The notes beneath the pieces are model-generated. The model made no database searches. It saw nothing but the letters and a program-made list of their open reading frames with translations, and was not told the DNA's origin. From Pseudomonas fluorescens Q2-87 (GTDB lineage: Bacteria; Pseudomonadota; Gammaproteobacteria; Pseudomonadales; Pseudomonadaceae), in NCBI RefSeq assembly GCF_000281895.1, contig NZ_CM001558.1, positions 3,972,556 to 4,036,555 of the forward strand: a DNA stretch of 64,000 nt. The letters are read 5' to 3'. Shown piece after piece: positions 41,994-52,392 of the stretch; the stretch's first letter is position 1, and each line of letters opens with the position of its first letter. Made by a program: the position numbers and the translations under genes.

Positions 41994-43348
41994 GGGGGCG
42001 ATGGTCACTGAGCAGTCGCCTGGCGCTGCTGTTCGCCGCCTGCACTGCCGTGGTGTCTTTGTTTGCCGGGGTTTTGTTCAGCCGGGGCAGCGAGGCGCAT
42101 TTCATCGAGCTGGACCAGCAACTGCTCGAAGGCAAGCTGATCGGCCTGCGCCGTGCCTTGCAGGACTTCGATGCGGATAAGACCCAGAACCGCCTGGAAG
42201 ATGAACTGAGCCGCCAGGCGGACCTGGCGCTACGCATCAAGAGCAGCGATGGCGAACGCTGGTATGACAGTTCGATCCGGATCCCGGCGCAACTACCGGA
42301 AGGTCCGGGCCTGTCGACCCTCAGCGATGCCGACGCCGATTACCGGGTGCTGAATGCCCCGCTCTACCCCGAGCGCCCAGGCTCACCGCAACTGACGCTG
42401 CTGCTGGACATCACGCACCACCAGCACTTCCTCCAGCGGATGCAGCGCCTGATCTGGCTGACCGTCGGCCTCTCGGCCCTGGCCACCGCCCTGCTCGGCG
42501 CCTGGGCCGCCCGACGGGCCTTGCGACCGTTGCGACGCATGGGCGCCATTGCCGGCAGTGTTTCGGCCCGCTCCCTCAATGCCCGACTGCCCGAAGAGCA
42601 AATGCCTGCCGAACTGGCGGAATTGGCCCACAGCATAAACGCCATGCTCGGACGCCTCGACGACGCCTTTCAACGACTCTCGGCATTCTCCGCCGACATC
42701 GCCCACGAGTTGCGCACACCGCTGTCGAACTTGCTGACCCACACTCAGGTCACCTTGACCCGCGAACGTTCGCTGGAAGATTACCGTGAGGCATTGCACG
42801 GCAATCTCGAGGAGCTGCAATGGATGGCGCAATTGGTCAACGACATGCTGTATCTGGCCAAGGCCGACCACGGTCTGCTGGCGCCCCATTGCGAACCACT
42901 GGAATTGGCCGCGGAAGCGGACGTGCTGCTGGAGTTCTTCGCGCCCCTGGCCGAAGACGCCAACGTCCGCCTGAGCCGCATGGGCGAAGGTTATATCGAG
43001 GGCGACCGCAGCATGCTGCGCCGGGCCCTCTCCAACCTGCTGGATAACGCCCTGCGCTTTACCCCGAGTGGCGGCGAAGTGCGGCTGCGGATTGTCGATG
43101 AGGCTCAGGTGGTGAGCCTCAGCGTGGAGAACAGTGGCGAGGGAATTTCCACGGACTTGCTGCCGCGCCTGTTCGACCGTTTCTACCGCGCCGACCCGGC
43201 TCGCCAGGAAGGCAGCAGCGAACATGCCGGATTGGGACTGGCGATCACCCGTTCGATCATCCTCGCCCATGGCGGGCAGATCCGGTGTGAGTCGGCCGAT
43301 GGCTGGACGCGGTTTCGAGTTGAGTTGCCGAAGGCTAGGCAGCCCTGA
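41990..43348 (+). CDS. copS: copper sensor histidine kinase CopS
   Basis: 452 residues from a GTG overlapping the copR stop. Two transmembrane segments (about 10-32 and 153-172) enclose the periplasmic sensor; then HAMP, H-box with His239 ([13 protein letters not shown]), N-box [14 protein letters not shown] and G-boxes ([10 protein letters not shown]). Architecture of CusS/CopS. Confidence 0.9.
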   Translation: MRGRWSLSSRLALLFAACTAVVSLFAGVLFSRGSEAHFIELDQQLLEGKLIGLRRALQDFDADKTQNRLEDELSRQADLALRIKSSDGERWYDSSIRIPAQLPEGPGLSTLSDADADYRVLNAPLYPERPGSPQLTLLLDITHHQHFLQRMQRLIWLTVGLSALATALLGAWAARRALRPLRRMGAIAGSVSARSLNARLPEEQMPAELAELAHSINAMLGRLDDAFQRLSAFSADIAHELRTPLSNLLTHTQVTLTRERSLEDYREALHGNLEELQWMAQLVNDMLYLAKADHGLLAPHCEPLELAAEADVLLEFFAPLAEDANVRLSRMGEGYIEGDRSMLRRALSNLLDNALRFTPSGGEVRLRIVDEAQVVSLSVENSGEGISTDLLPRLFDRFYRADPARQEGSSEHAGLGLAITRSIILAHGGQIRCESADGWTRFRVELPKARQP

Positions 43349-43397
43349 CACAAGCCCTATGGTGAGGGATACCCCCACCATAGGGGTCTTTGAATTA

Positions 43398-44642
43398 TCA
43401 GGAATACCGCAACGCCTGCGCCGGCTCGATCTTCGCCGCACGCCACGCCGGGTAGACGGTGGCCAGGAAGCTCAGGATGAACCCGGCAGAGCAGATCAGC
43501 AGTACATCGCCGCGCTGCAGCTCCGACGGCAAGTTGCTGACGAAGTACACATCGGAACTGAAGATATGCTGGCCACTGACCCTTTCCAGCCAGCCTACCA
43601 GCTCACTGACGTTCAGCGCCGCAATCACCCCCAACACGCCGCCAATCAGCGTACCGACGACACCGATCACCGTACCCTGGACCATGAAGATCGCCATGAT
43701 CTGCCTAGGCGTGGCACCGATGGTGCGCAGGATGGCGATATCCGCACCCTTGTCGTTCACCACCATGATCAGCGTGGCAATGATGTTGAACGCCGCTACC
43801 GCGACGATCATCAGCAACAGCAGGCCAATCATGGTCTTTTCCATTTTCATGGCACTGAACAGGCTGCCCTGGGTGTGGGTCCAGTCGTCGGCCTTGAAAT
43901 CCGCGCCAAGGCTCGTGGCGATGTCAGCGGAGACCTTCGGCGCCGCATACAGGTCCTTCACCGCCAGGCGCACACTCTGCACCTGGTTCGGCTGCCAATG
44001 CTGCATCTGAGCCGCGTCGGCCAGGTGGATCAAGGCCATGGAGCCGTCCAGTTCGGCGCCTACCTTGAACACACCCACGACGTTCAGCCGCTGCATGCGC
44101 GGAGTGATACCGCCAGGTGCAGTGCTGACTTCCGGCACGATCAACGTCAGCTTGTCACCGACATTCAGGCGAAAACGCCGGGCGGTGATTTCGCCGATCA
44201 CCACACCATATTCGCCTGGCTTCAAGGCATCGAGACGCCCCTGGACAATATGCTGGGCAACGATGGACACCTTGCCTTCCTGGGCCGGATCAATGCCGCT
44301 GATCTGGATCGGCTGCATCGAGCCCTTATGGCTGAGCATGCCTTCCATTTCGGTGAACGGCACGGCGGCAGTGACTTCGGGGTTTTTCAGCGCCGCGGCG
44401 GCCACCGGTTGCCAATCGTCGATCGGGTTGACGCCGACGAGAGTGGCGTGGGGCACCATGCCGAGGATGCGCGAACTCATTTCACGCTGGAAACCGTTCA
44501 TCACCGACAGCACCACGATCATCGCCAGCACACCCAGGGCGAGGCCGATCATCGAGGTCATGGAGATGAACGAGACAAAGCGATTGCGGCGCTTGGCGCG
44601 GGTATAGCGCGTGCCGATAAAGATCGATAACGGTCTGAACAT
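43398..44642 (-). CDS. lolE: lipoprotein-releasing ABC permease LolE
   Basis: 414 residues from ATG 44642 ([19 protein letters not shown]). One N-terminal and three C-terminal membrane segments with a large periplasmic domain, the FtsX/LolCE layout. Closely similar to the first permease of the cluster; the two names could be exchanged. A terminator-like hairpin separates it from lolD. Confidence 0.92.
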   Translation of the reverse strand: MFRPLSIFIGTRYTRAKRRNRFVSFISMTSMIGLALGVLAMIVVLSVMNGFQREMSSRILGMVPHATLVGVNPIDDWQPVAAAALKNPEVTAAVPFTEMEGMLSHKGSMQPIQISGIDPAQEGKVSIVAQHIVQGRLDALKPGEYGVVIGEITARRFRLNVGDKLTLIVPEVSTAPGGITPRMQRLNVVGVFKVGAELDGSMALIHLADAAQMQHWQPNQVQSVRLAVKDLYAAPKVSADIATSLGADFKADDWTHTQGSLFSAMKMEKTMIGLLLLMIVAVAAFNIIATLIMVVNDKGADIAILRTIGATPRQIMAIFMVQGTVIGVVGTLIGGVLGVIAALNVSELVGWLERVSGQHIFSSDVYFVSNLPSELQRGDVLLICSAGFILSFLATVYPAWRAAKIEPAQALRYS

Positions 44643-44669
44643 TCGCGGGGCACCGTATAAAAATAAAAG

Positions 44670-44696
44670 ACCCGGCGCTTGCAGCAAACGCCGGGT
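44670..44696 (-). terminator. terminator-like stem-loop between lolD and lolE
   Basis: ACCCGGCG and CGCCGGGT flank an 11-base loop; on the minus strand a T-rich tail (CTTTTATTTTT) follows. It lies inside the lol operon and may lower lolE expression. Confidence 0.75.
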
Positions 44697-44705
44697 TTCG
44701 GTCGG

Positions 44706-45404
44706 TCAGATGGGCGTCAGGCAACCTTCCTGCAAGTGCAGGACGCGGTCCATCTGGCGGGCCAGGTTCATGTCATGGGTCACCACCAGGAACGCGGTGC
44801 GCATCGACGTGCTGAGTTCCAGCATCAAATCCTGAATGCCTTGGGCAGTGTGGGAGTCGAGGTTGCCGGTCGGCTCATCGAGCATCACCAGGCCAGGCCG
44901 GTTGACCAAGGCGCGGGCAATCGCCACGCGTTGACGCTCGCCACCGGACAATTCGGCCGGCTTATGCTCCAGGCGATGGCCCAGCCCTACGCGCTCCAAC
45001 AACGCCGTGGCACGCTGACGGGCTTCTGGAATCGCGGTGCGACCGATCAACAGCGGCATGCAGACGTTCTCCAGCGCCGTGAACTCGGGCAGCAAATGGT
45101 GGAACTGGTAGACGAAGCCCAGGGAACGGTTGCGCAGCAGGCCACGGGCCTTTTCGTTCAGCGCCGAGAGCTCTTCGCCCGCCAGCCAGACACTGCCGGC
45201 GGTCGGCGTATCGAGACCGCCCAACAGGTTGAGCAAGGTGCTCTTGCCCGAACCGGAGGTACCGACAATCGCCACGCGCTCGCCCGGATGCAGCTCCAGT
45301 TGCAGGCCCGACAACACCACCACCGACTCCGGGCCTTCCTCGTAGGATTTACCCAGGTTGCGGCAGCTCAAGATTGCTTTTTCACTCATGCCCGACTCAC
45401 TCAT
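44706..45404 (-). CDS. lolD: lipoprotein-releasing ATP-binding protein LolD
   Basis: 232 residues; start at 45404 overlaps the lolC stop. Walker A GTSGSGKS, signature [15 protein letters not shown], Walker [13 protein letters not shown]. It powers release of outer-membrane lipoproteins to LolA. Confidence 0.96.
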   Translation of the reverse strand: MSESGMSEKAILSCRNLGKSYEEGPESVVVLSGLQLELHPGERVAIVGTSGSGKSTLLNLLGGLDTPTAGSVWLAGEELSALNEKARGLLRNRSLGFVYQFHHLLPEFTALENVCMPLLIGRTAIPEARQRATALLERVGLGHRLEHKPAELSGGERQRVAIARALVNRPGLVMLDEPTGNLDSHTAQGIQDLMLELSTSMRTAFLVVTHDMNLARQMDRVLHLQEGCLTPI

Positions 45405-46647
45405 AACGTAACGCCTCCGCAGGCTGGGTGCGCGCGGCACGCCAGGCTGGATACAGGGTGGCGAGGAAACTCAGGACCAACGCGGCGCCGCAGACCATCA
45501 ACACATCATCTGCCTGCAATTGCGACGGCAGGTAGTCGATGAAATACACGTCGGCGTTGAGAAACTTGTGCCCGATCAGGCCTTCGAGGGCGGCAATCGC
45601 GGCGCTGACATTCAGCGCGGCGAACATCCCGACCAGCGCACCGACGAACGTGCCGATGACGCCGATGACCGTGCCCTGGACCATGAAGATCCGCATGATC
45701 TGCCCCGGCGTGGCGCCGAGGGTGCGCAGGATGGCGATGTCGCCCTTCTTGTCGTTCACCACCATCACCAGGGTAGAGATGATGTTGAACGCCGCCACGG
45801 CGACGATCAGCAACAGCAGCAGGCCGATCATGGCTTTTTCCATGCGGATCGCCTGGTACAGGTTGCCGTGGGTGCGGGTCCAGTCCCGAGCGTAGTAGCG
45901 GTCTTCGCCAAGTTGCTGGGCGATGGTCCAGGCGGCGCGCGGCGCCTGGAACAAGTCATCGAACTTCAACCGCAGGCCTTGGACCTGGTCCGGCTTCCAG
46001 CGATGCAGGCGCGCCAGGTCCTGGAGGTTGGTGACGCCCAGGTAACCATCCAGCTCGCCGGCGCCGACATGGAAAATGCCAACTACGGTAAAACGTTTCA
46101 TGCGCGGGAACATGCCCCCCGGAGTCACTGTGACTTCCGGGGCGACGAAGGTCAGCTTGTCGCCGATGGCCACGCCAAGCTTGGCTGCGGCCTTGTCACC
46201 GATGACGATCCCGAAACTGCCCGGCGCCAGGTCGTCGAGTTTGCCCTGTTGCATGAAGTTATCGATGATCGACACCTGCCGTTCCAGCGCAGGGTCGATG
46301 CCATTGAGCAAGACCTTGGACACCTTGCCGTCATTGGTCAGCAGCCCCTGCATCTGGGTGAACGGCGCAACGGCCAGCACCTGAGGGTTCTGCTTGACCT
46401 TGGCGGCCAGGCTCGGCCAGTCGCTGATGGCTTCGCCGGATTCGAGGGTCGCGTGGGGCACCATGCCCAGCACGCGGGTGCGCATTTCATGATCGAAGCC
46501 GTTCATGACCGAGAGCACGACGATCATCACGACCACGCCAAGGGCCAGTCCGATGATGGAAGTCAGGGAAATGAACGATACAAAATGATTGCGGCGCTTT
46601 GCACGGGTATAACGCGTGCCGATAAATACGAAGAGAGGTCTGAACAT
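45397..46647 (-). CDS. lolC: lipoprotein-releasing ABC permease LolC
   Basis: 416 residues, [25 protein letters not shown] at the start; same layout as LolE (one plus three membrane segments, FtsX-like C-terminus [22 protein letters not shown]). First gene of the lol operon; divergent from the PilZ gene 94 bases away. Confidence 0.93.
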   Translation of the reverse strand: MFRPLFVFIGTRYTRAKRRNHFVSFISLTSIIGLALGVVVMIVVLSVMNGFDHEMRTRVLGMVPHATLESGEAISDWPSLAAKVKQNPQVLAVAPFTQMQGLLTNDGKVSKVLLNGIDPALERQVSIIDNFMQQGKLDDLAPGSFGIVIGDKAAAKLGVAIGDKLTFVAPEVTVTPGGMFPRMKRFTVVGIFHVGAGELDGYLGVTNLQDLARLHRWKPDQVQGLRLKFDDLFQAPRAAWTIAQQLGEDRYYARDWTRTHGNLYQAIRMEKAMIGLLLLLIVAVAAFNIISTLVMVVNDKKGDIAILRTLGATPGQIMRIFMVQGTVIGVIGTFVGALVGMFAALNVSAAIAALEGLIGHKFLNADVYFIDYLPSQLQADDVLMVCGAALVLSFLATLYPAWRAARTQPAEALRYE

Positions 46648-46741
46648 GTCGGGGCTTGTTCGGAGGGAAAAGGAACGTCCTTGTGGCGGGGGTCACAAAC
46701 CAGCTTTACACTCAGACCACCGCCGCTACCATGGGTTCGCC

Positions 46742-47338
46742 ATGTCGACATTAGATGAAGAAGATCGCCGCGAATACTACCGTATCGAGGACACGATCGC
46801 ACTGGAAATTCGGCCCCTCTCAATTCCTGAAGCCGCCGGCCAGGAAGTGTTGCAGGATCCTTCTCCACTGTTCAATCTGCTCAGTGAACTGCACCTGAGC
46901 GAATTCGAGTCACAACACCTGCTGCGCCAGATCAGCGAGCGCGAACGCAGCATCGCCGCCTATCTCAAGGCCATGAACAAACGCCTCGACCTGCTCAGCC
47001 AGGTCATTGCCCTGACCGTGCTCGGGGAAATCGGCGAACCGCAACCGGTGATCATTTCCGAAGGCGGCATCGACTTCCAATACCCCACGCCAATTGCCGT
47101 CGGCACGCATCTGTCGATCAAGCTCGTGCTGATGCCGCAAGCCCTTGGCCTGCTGCTGCGAGCGCGCGTCACCCATTGCGACCCCAAGGGTGGCGGCTAC
47201 GACGTGGGCACCGAGTTCGAACATCCGACCGATGCCCAGCGCCAGCTGCTGGCCCGCTACATCCTGCAAAAACAGGCGCAAGAACGGCGCCTGGCCCGGG
47301 AACTGAACGAATCAGGTATCAATAAGGAACAACCGTGA
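46742..47338 (+). CDS. PilZ-domain protein, predicted c-di-GMP receptor
   Basis: 198 residues from ATG 46742. The N-terminal RREYYR matches the RxxxR part of the PilZ motif and ISEGGIDF the second part; a long helical segment (about 35-85) is inserted between them. Cytoplasmic. Its stop overlaps the GTG start of the next gene. Confidence 0.82.
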   Translation: MSTLDEEDRREYYRIEDTIALEIRPLSIPEAAGQEVLQDPSPLFNLLSELHLSEFESQHLLRQISERERSIAAYLKAMNKRLDLLSQVIALTVLGEIGEPQPVIISEGGIDFQYPTPIAVGTHLSIKLVLMPQALGLLLRARVTHCDPKGGGYDVGTEFEHPTDAQRQLLARYILQKQAQERRLARELNESGINKEQP

Positions 47339-48057
47339 CCCTCATTTATGGCCACCGCGGCGCCAAGGGCGAAGCGCCGGAAAATACCCTGACCGGTTTT
47401 CAGGAGTGTCTCAAGCACGGCGTGCGCCGTTGCGAGCTGGACCTGCATCTTTCGATGGACGGCGAGTTGATGGTGATCCATGACCCGACCCTCAAGCGCA
47501 CCACGGATCGCCGGGGCAAGGTGGTGGAGCATTCCGCCGCCGAGCTGGTGACCTACGATGCGCGCAAGGGGGGCCCGGGCTGGATCAAGCCGTGCCCGAT
47601 CCCACGCCTGGAGGAGCTGTTCGAGAAGTGCGATTTCGAGCACTGGCAACTGGAGGTCAAGAGCGCCTCACGCACCCGCGCCGCCGCCACCGTCCTGGGA
47701 ATTCGTGAGATGGCCCAGCGATTCGGGCTGCTGGACAAGATCACCATCACTTCAAGCTCACGGGAAGTGCTTAAGGCGGCCCTGGACCTGACCCCGGACA
47801 TTTCCCGCGGCCTGGTGGCCGAATACGCCTGGCTCGACCCGCTGAAGGTCGCCCAGAGTTATGGCTGTGAGATTTTGGCGCTGAACTGGACGCTGTGCAC
47901 ACCCGAGCGCCTGATCAAGGCCCAGCGCCAGGGGCTGCACGTGTCGGTGTGGACGGTCAACGAACCCGCGCTGATGCGCAGGCTCGCCGACTTCGGCGTT
48001 GACAGCCTGATTACAGACTTTCCCGGTTTGGCCACTGCCACGCTTGAGAAAGGCTGA
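47335..48057 (+). CDS. glycerophosphodiester phosphodiesterase
   Basis: 240 residues from a GTG overlapping the PilZ gene stop. GHRGAKGEAPENTLTGF and CELDLHLSMDGELMVIHDPTLKRTT contain the His and acidic residues of the GDPD active site. No signal peptide, hence the cytosolic UgpQ-like type that yields glycerol 3-phosphate. The next gene is convergent; a short GC-rich hairpin lies at 48065-48095. Confidence 0.93.
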   Translation: MTLIYGHRGAKGEAPENTLTGFQECLKHGVRRCELDLHLSMDGELMVIHDPTLKRTTDRRGKVVEHSAAELVTYDARKGGPGWIKPCPIPRLEELFEKCDFEHWQLEVKSASRTRAAATVLGIREMAQRFGLLDKITITSSSREVLKAALDLTPDISRGLVAEYAWLDPLKVAQSYGCEILALNWTLCTPERLIKAQRQGLHVSVWTVNEPALMRRLADFGVDSLITDFPGLATATLEKG

Positions 48058-48099
48058 AATCGGTCTCCCCGGCCGGCTCAGGCCACCGGCCGGAGCCGC

Positions 48100-49494
48100 T
48101 CAAAAAAGCCGGTTGAGCCCGTCATAGGCCGCTACCCGATAGGCTTCGGCCATGGTCGGGTAGTTGAACGTGGTGTTGACGAAGTATTTCAGCGTGTTCA
48201 GCTCGCCCGGCTGGTTCATGATCGCCTGGCCGATGTGCACGATCTCCGAGGCCTGGTAGCCGAAACAGTGCACGCCTAGCACTTCCAGCGTTTCGCGGTG
48301 GAACAGGATCTTCAGCATGCCTTGCGGCTCGCCGGCGATCTGCGCTCGCGCCATGCTCTTGAAGAACGCCTTGCCCACTTCATAGGGCACCTTGGCCTGG
48401 GTCAGTTCCTGCTCGTTCTTGCCGATGGAGCTGATTTCCGGAATGGTATAGATGCCGGTCGGCACGTCGTTGACGAAGCGCCAACTGCCATTGTCGACGA
48501 TGCTGCCGGCGGCTGAACGGCCTTGGTCATGAGCAGCACTGGCCAGGCTCGGCCAGCCGATCACGTCACCGGCGCCGTAGATGTTCGGCACGCAGGTGCG
48601 GTAGTTCTCGTCGACTTCGATCTGGCCGCGGCTGTTGACCTTCACGCCGATGTTTTCCAGGCCCAGGGTGTCGGTGTTGCCGGTACGGCCGTTGCACCAG
48701 AGCAAGGCGTCGGCCTTGATCTTCTTGCCGGACTTGAGGTGCAGGATCACGCCGTTGTCGACGCCTTCGACACGGTCGTAGTCTTCGTTGTGGCGCACGG
48801 TGATGTTGTTATTGCTGAAGTGATAGCTCAGGGCCTGGGAGATTTCCGAATCCAGGAAGCTCAGCAACTGGCCACGGTTATCCACCAGCTCCACCAGCAC
48901 ACCCAGGCCGCTGAAGATCGAGGCGTATTCGCAACCGATCACGCCGGCACCGTAGACGATGAGCTTACGCGGGGTGTGACCCAGGCTCAGGATGGTGTCG
49001 CTATCGTAGATACGCGCATGGTTGAAATCGATGTCAGCCGGGCGATACGGGCGCGAGCCAGTGGCGATGATGATGTGCTTGGCCACCAGCTTCTCGACCA
49101 CGCCGTTACCGCAGACCACTTCCACCGTCTGCTCGTCGGCAAAGCTGCCGGTGCCGAAGAACACATCGACACGATTGCGGGCGTAGTAGCCAGTGCGCGA
49201 AGCGACCTGCTTGGAAATCACCTTCTCGGCGCTCTTGAGCACGTCCGGAAAGGAGAACCAGCGTGGCTCGCCGATGGCCCGGAACATCGGGTTGGTGTTG
49301 AACTGCATGATCTGCCGGACCGAGTGACGCAAGGCCTTGGACGGGATGGTACCCAAGTGGGTGCAGTTGCCGCCGACCTGCCGACGGCTGTCGACCATCG
49401 CCACCTTGCGCCCCGCCTTGGCGGCGTTCATTGCCGCGCCTTCCCCCGCCGGGCCGGAACCCAGTACCACCACGTCGTAGTTGTAGACAGCCAT
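48100..49494 (-). CDS. sthA: soluble pyridine nucleotide transhydrogenase
   Basis: 464 residues. FAD motif [20 protein letters not shown] at the N-terminus; [18 protein letters not shown], in which the second Cys of the dithiol of related reductases is replaced by Thr, is diagnostic of SthA. NAD motif [19 protein letters not shown]. It equilibrates NADPH and NADH. Confidence 0.96.
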   Translation of the reverse strand: MAVYNYDVVVLGSGPAGEGAAMNAAKAGRKVAMVDSRRQVGGNCTHLGTIPSKALRHSVRQIMQFNTNPMFRAIGEPRWFSFPDVLKSAEKVISKQVASRTGYYARNRVDVFFGTGSFADEQTVEVVCGNGVVEKLVAKHIIIATGSRPYRPADIDFNHARIYDSDTILSLGHTPRKLIVYGAGVIGCEYASIFSGLGVLVELVDNRGQLLSFLDSEISQALSYHFSNNNITVRHNEDYDRVEGVDNGVILHLKSGKKIKADALLWCNGRTGNTDTLGLENIGVKVNSRGQIEVDENYRTCVPNIYGAGDVIGWPSLASAAHDQGRSAAGSIVDNGSWRFVNDVPTGIYTIPEISSIGKNEQELTQAKVPYEVGKAFFKSMARAQIAGEPQGMLKILFHRETLEVLGVHCFGYQASEIVHIGQAIMNQPGELNTLKYFVNTTFNYPTMAEAYRVAAYDGLNRLF

Positions 49495-49704
49495 GCGTAC
49501 TCCTCAGAACAGGCCGCGGCACCACACCGGCACCGACGGCTAAATCATGCCGGCAGCGGCATGAAGGAACAATTTTCAGGCCGGTTCACGAGCCCGGCCA
49601 CAGTCTATAGAAGCGTCAACGCCGCGCACATTACCCCTTGGTCGCGTCATAGGCTAGTTTTGGCTGCGCTATTTCGCCACAGGCAACCTTTCAGGGCGCT
49701 GTCA

Positions 49705-50721
49705 TCATTGGGTTTTCCCGCCCGCTATCCGTTCAAACGCATCGTTTGTACGAACGACGAAACGGTCGTTGTCCCGCAGCACGAAAAATACCCCGATGCC
49801 ATGTTTTTCGGCATAGTCCCAACCCCGTTCAGGACCGAGAATCAGCAACAGCGTCGATAGTCCATCGGCCATCAGCGCCGAAGGATGAATCACCGTGACT
49901 GACGCCAGGTCATGTAGGACCGGTGTACCGGTGCGTGCGTCAAACGTGTGGGAGTAACGCCTGCCGCCCTGCTCGAAATATTTACGATAATCACCGGACG
50001 TCGAAACCCCGTAATCATTGACTTCAATGACACGCTCGGCCACCTGCCGGTCGTCCCGCGGCTCCTCCAGGGCAACCCGCCAGGGCGAGCCATCGGGTTT
50101 GCGTCCGACGGCCTTGAGTTCGCCCGTCGCCTCGGCCAGGTAACTGTCGAGCCCCAGGGCTTGGAGCCGGGCGGCGATCCGGTCGACGGCGTAGCCTGCG
50201 GCGATACTGTTGAAATCAACTTCCACCGCTGCGTCCTTGCACAGGCGGTCACCGTCGATGCGCAAGTGATCGTGCCCGACGCGCTGACGTACCAGGGCCA
50301 GGGCTTGTTCGGTCGGCACTTTCTCTGCCCGTGACTGGGGCCCGAAGCCCCACAGGTTGAGCAATGGTTCCACGGTGAGGTCGAAGGACCCGTCGCTTTG
50401 AACCGACAACTGCTCGCCGACACGGATCAATTCCAGAACCGGACCTGGCATGACCTGGCAGCTATTGGCCGGCAGCGCATTGAAGCGTTCGATGTCCGAG
50501 TCACTGCGATAGGTCGAGAACTGCCGATCCACTTCGGCAAGGATGTTTTCCACTTCGACCTGCACCAGTTTCGGATCGGGCCCGGCGGAATGCCTGACGT
50601 ACTGGATGGAATAGTGACTGCCCATGGTCGGGCCGTCGAAACGCTCCAGGGTGTCGCCATTGCCACAGCCGGACAACACGCCGGCAAAAACCACAAGCAT
50701 TGCCCACCGTCCAGTTAACAA
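49705..50721 (-). CDS. apbE: FAD:protein FMN transferase ApbE
   Basis: 338 residues if it begins at TTG 50721, which has AGGGGAG upstream and gives a short signal peptide with lipobox VLSGC; an ATG at 50754 is an alternative, but it extends towards a REP sequence. [25 protein letters not shown] and [24 protein letters not shown] are ApbE motifs. It flavinylates NqrB/NqrC, RnfG and similar proteins in the periplasm. Confidence 0.9.
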   Translation of the reverse strand: MLTGRWAMLVVFAGVLSGCGNGDTLERFDGPTMGSHYSIQYVRHSAGPDPKLVQVEVENILAEVDRQFSTYRSDSDIERFNALPANSCQVMPGPVLELIRVGEQLSVQSDGSFDLTVEPLLNLWGFGPQSRAEKVPTEQALALVRQRVGHDHLRIDGDRLCKDAAVEVDFNSIAAGYAVDRIAARLQALGLDSYLAEATGELKAVGRKPDGSPWRVALEEPRDDRQVAERVIEVNDYGVSTSGDYRKYFEQGGRRYSHTFDARTGTPVLHDLASVTVIHPSALMADGLSTLLLILGPERGWDYAEKHGIGVFFVLRDNDRFVVRTNDAFERIAGGKTQ

Positions 50722-50788
50722 ATCTTCATCTCCCCTCAAAACCGCGCCGGCCATTATGGGCTTCAGTGCCAGTCCAAATGCAAAACCC

Positions 50789-50880
50789 TGTGGGAGCGGG
50801 CTTGCTCGCGAAGGCAATCAAACAGGCAGTATCTCGGTTGAGTTTGCCGACCTCTTCGCGAGCAAGCCCGCTCCCACAGG
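50789..50880. repeat. inverted pair of REP sequences (REPIN)
   Basis: TGTGGGAGCGGGCTTGCTCG at 50789-50808 and the inverted CGAGCAAGCCCGCTCCCACA at 50859-50878 enclose about 50 bases between apbE and the transporter gene. Confidence 0.85.
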
Positions 50881-50924
50881 AGATACAACCCCCATACAAG
50901 ATTTGTCAGAGTGAGTACCTACCC

Positions 50925-52223
50925 ATGCCTTCCACCACGAGCAACGGCAAGGCGATTTTTCGCGTTGTCAGCGGCAACTTCCTGGAGATGTTCGACTTCA
51001 TGGTCTATGGCTTCTACGCCACGGCCATCGCCAAGACATTTTTCCCTACCGACAGCGCATTCGCCTCGCTGATGCTGTCCCTGGCCACGTTCGGTGCCGG
51101 ATTCCTGATGCGCCCCTTGGGGGCGATTTTTCTCGGTGCCTATATCGACCGTCATGGACGGCGCAAAGGCTTGATCATTACCCTGGCGATGATGGCGCTG
51201 GGCACCATCCTGATCGCCTGCGTGCCGGGCTACGCCACGCTGGGCGTGGCCGCGCCCCTGCTGGTGTTGCTTGGGCGTTTGCTGCAGGGCTTCTCCGCCG
51301 GCGTGGAACTGGGCGGCGTGTCGGTGTACCTGGCAGAAATCTCCACGCCGGGGCGCAAGGGTTTCTTTGTCAGTTGGCAATCCGCCAGTCAACAGGCTGC
51401 AGTGGTCTTTGCCGGCCTGCTGGGCGTGGCCCTCAATCACTGGCTGAGCCCGCAGCAAATGGGCGAATGGGGCTGGCGGGTACCGTTCCTGGTGGGGTGC
51501 ATGATCGTACCGGCGATTTTCGTGATCCGTCGCTCCCTGGAAGAAACACCGGAGTTCCAGGCCAGGAAACATCGGCCTAGCCTGTCGGAAGTTATCCGCT
51601 CCATCGGCCAGAACTTTGGCATCGTCTTGGCCGGCATGGCGCTGGTGGTGATGACCACCGTGTCGTTCTACCTGATCACCGCCTACACACCGACCTTCGG
51701 CAAGGCCGAGCTGAACCTGTCGGACCTCGATGCGCTGCTGGTCACGGTCTGCATCGGCTTGTCGAATTTTTTCTGGCTACCGGTGATGGGTGCGCTCTCC
51801 GACAAGATCGGGCGCAAACCCTTGCTGCTCGGCGCGACGGTGCTGGCGATCCTGACCGCCTACCCGGCGCTGGCCTGGCTGGTGGCCAACCCCAGCTTCA
51901 GTCACCTGCTGATCGTCGAGCTGTGGCTGTCGTTCCTGTACGGATCGTACAACGGCGCCATGGTGGTGGCCTTGACGGAAATCATGCCGGTCGAGGTGCG
52001 CACCACTGGCTTCTCCCTGGCCTACAGCCTGGCGACCGCGACATTCGGTGGGTTTACGCCAGCGGCGTGTACCTATCTGATCCATGTGCTGGACAACAAA
52101 GCAGCGCCGGGGATCTGGCTCAGCGGTGCGGCGGTGCTGGGGTTGATCGCCACCCTGGTGTTGTTCAAGGGCAATCGGCATGAGCTGCGCACGGCGCAGG
52201 CTTCGGTCGTCGGCGGCGCCTGA
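50925..52223 (+). CDS. MFS transporter, citrate/tricarballylate-proton symporter type
   Basis: 432 residues with about 12 membrane segments. [24 protein letters not shown] and [20 protein letters not shown] are typical of the metabolite:H+ symporter family (CitA/TcuC); [12 protein letters not shown] is the second MFS loop motif. Start at ATG 50925; an upstream extension runs through the REPs. Substrate not certain. Confidence 0.88.
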   Translation: MPSTTSNGKAIFRVVSGNFLEMFDFMVYGFYATAIAKTFFPTDSAFASLMLSLATFGAGFLMRPLGAIFLGAYIDRHGRRKGLIITLAMMALGTILIACVPGYATLGVAAPLLVLLGRLLQGFSAGVELGGVSVYLAEISTPGRKGFFVSWQSASQQAAVVFAGLLGVALNHWLSPQQMGEWGWRVPFLVGCMIVPAIFVIRRSLEETPEFQARKHRPSLSEVIRSIGQNFGIVLAGMALVVMTTVSFYLITAYTPTFGKAELNLSDLDALLVTVCIGLSNFFWLPVMGALSDKIGRKPLLLGATVLAILTAYPALAWLVANPSFSHLLIVELWLSFLYGSYNGAMVVALTEIMPVEVRTTGFSLAYSLATATFGGFTPAACTYLIHVLDNKAAPGIWLSGAAVLGLIATLVLFKGNRHELRTAQASVVGGA

Positions 52224-52250
52224 TCTATCGCTATCGTCCGATCGCCGCCC

Positions 52251-52317
52251 GAAGCAAGCTCGCCCCCACAGGATGTACGCGGACAAACTGTGGGAGCGGG
52301 CTTGCCCGCGAAGAGGC
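52251..52317. repeat. inverted pair of REP sequences (REPIN)
   Basis: GAAGCAAGCTCGCCCCCACA (52251-52270) is followed after about 18 bases by the inverted TGTGGGAGCGGGCTTGCCCG (52289-52308) between two convergent genes. Confidence 0.8.
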
Positions 52318-52350
52318 CGACCCACTCAACACAAAACCTCCAGATACAAG

Positions 52351-52376
52351 AACGCCCCGACAAGTCGGGGCGTTTT
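52351..52376. terminator. bidirectional terminator between transporter and GAPDH genes
   Basis: AACGCCCCGA pairs with TCGGGGCGTT around CAAG, followed by further T on the plus strand. Confidence 0.88.
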
Positions 52377-52392
52377 CACAAGCGGCTGAAGC

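Noticed and set aside
50755..50817. Extended N-terminus of ApbE
   Set aside because: The additional codons translate a REP sequence; the lipoprotein signal begins later.
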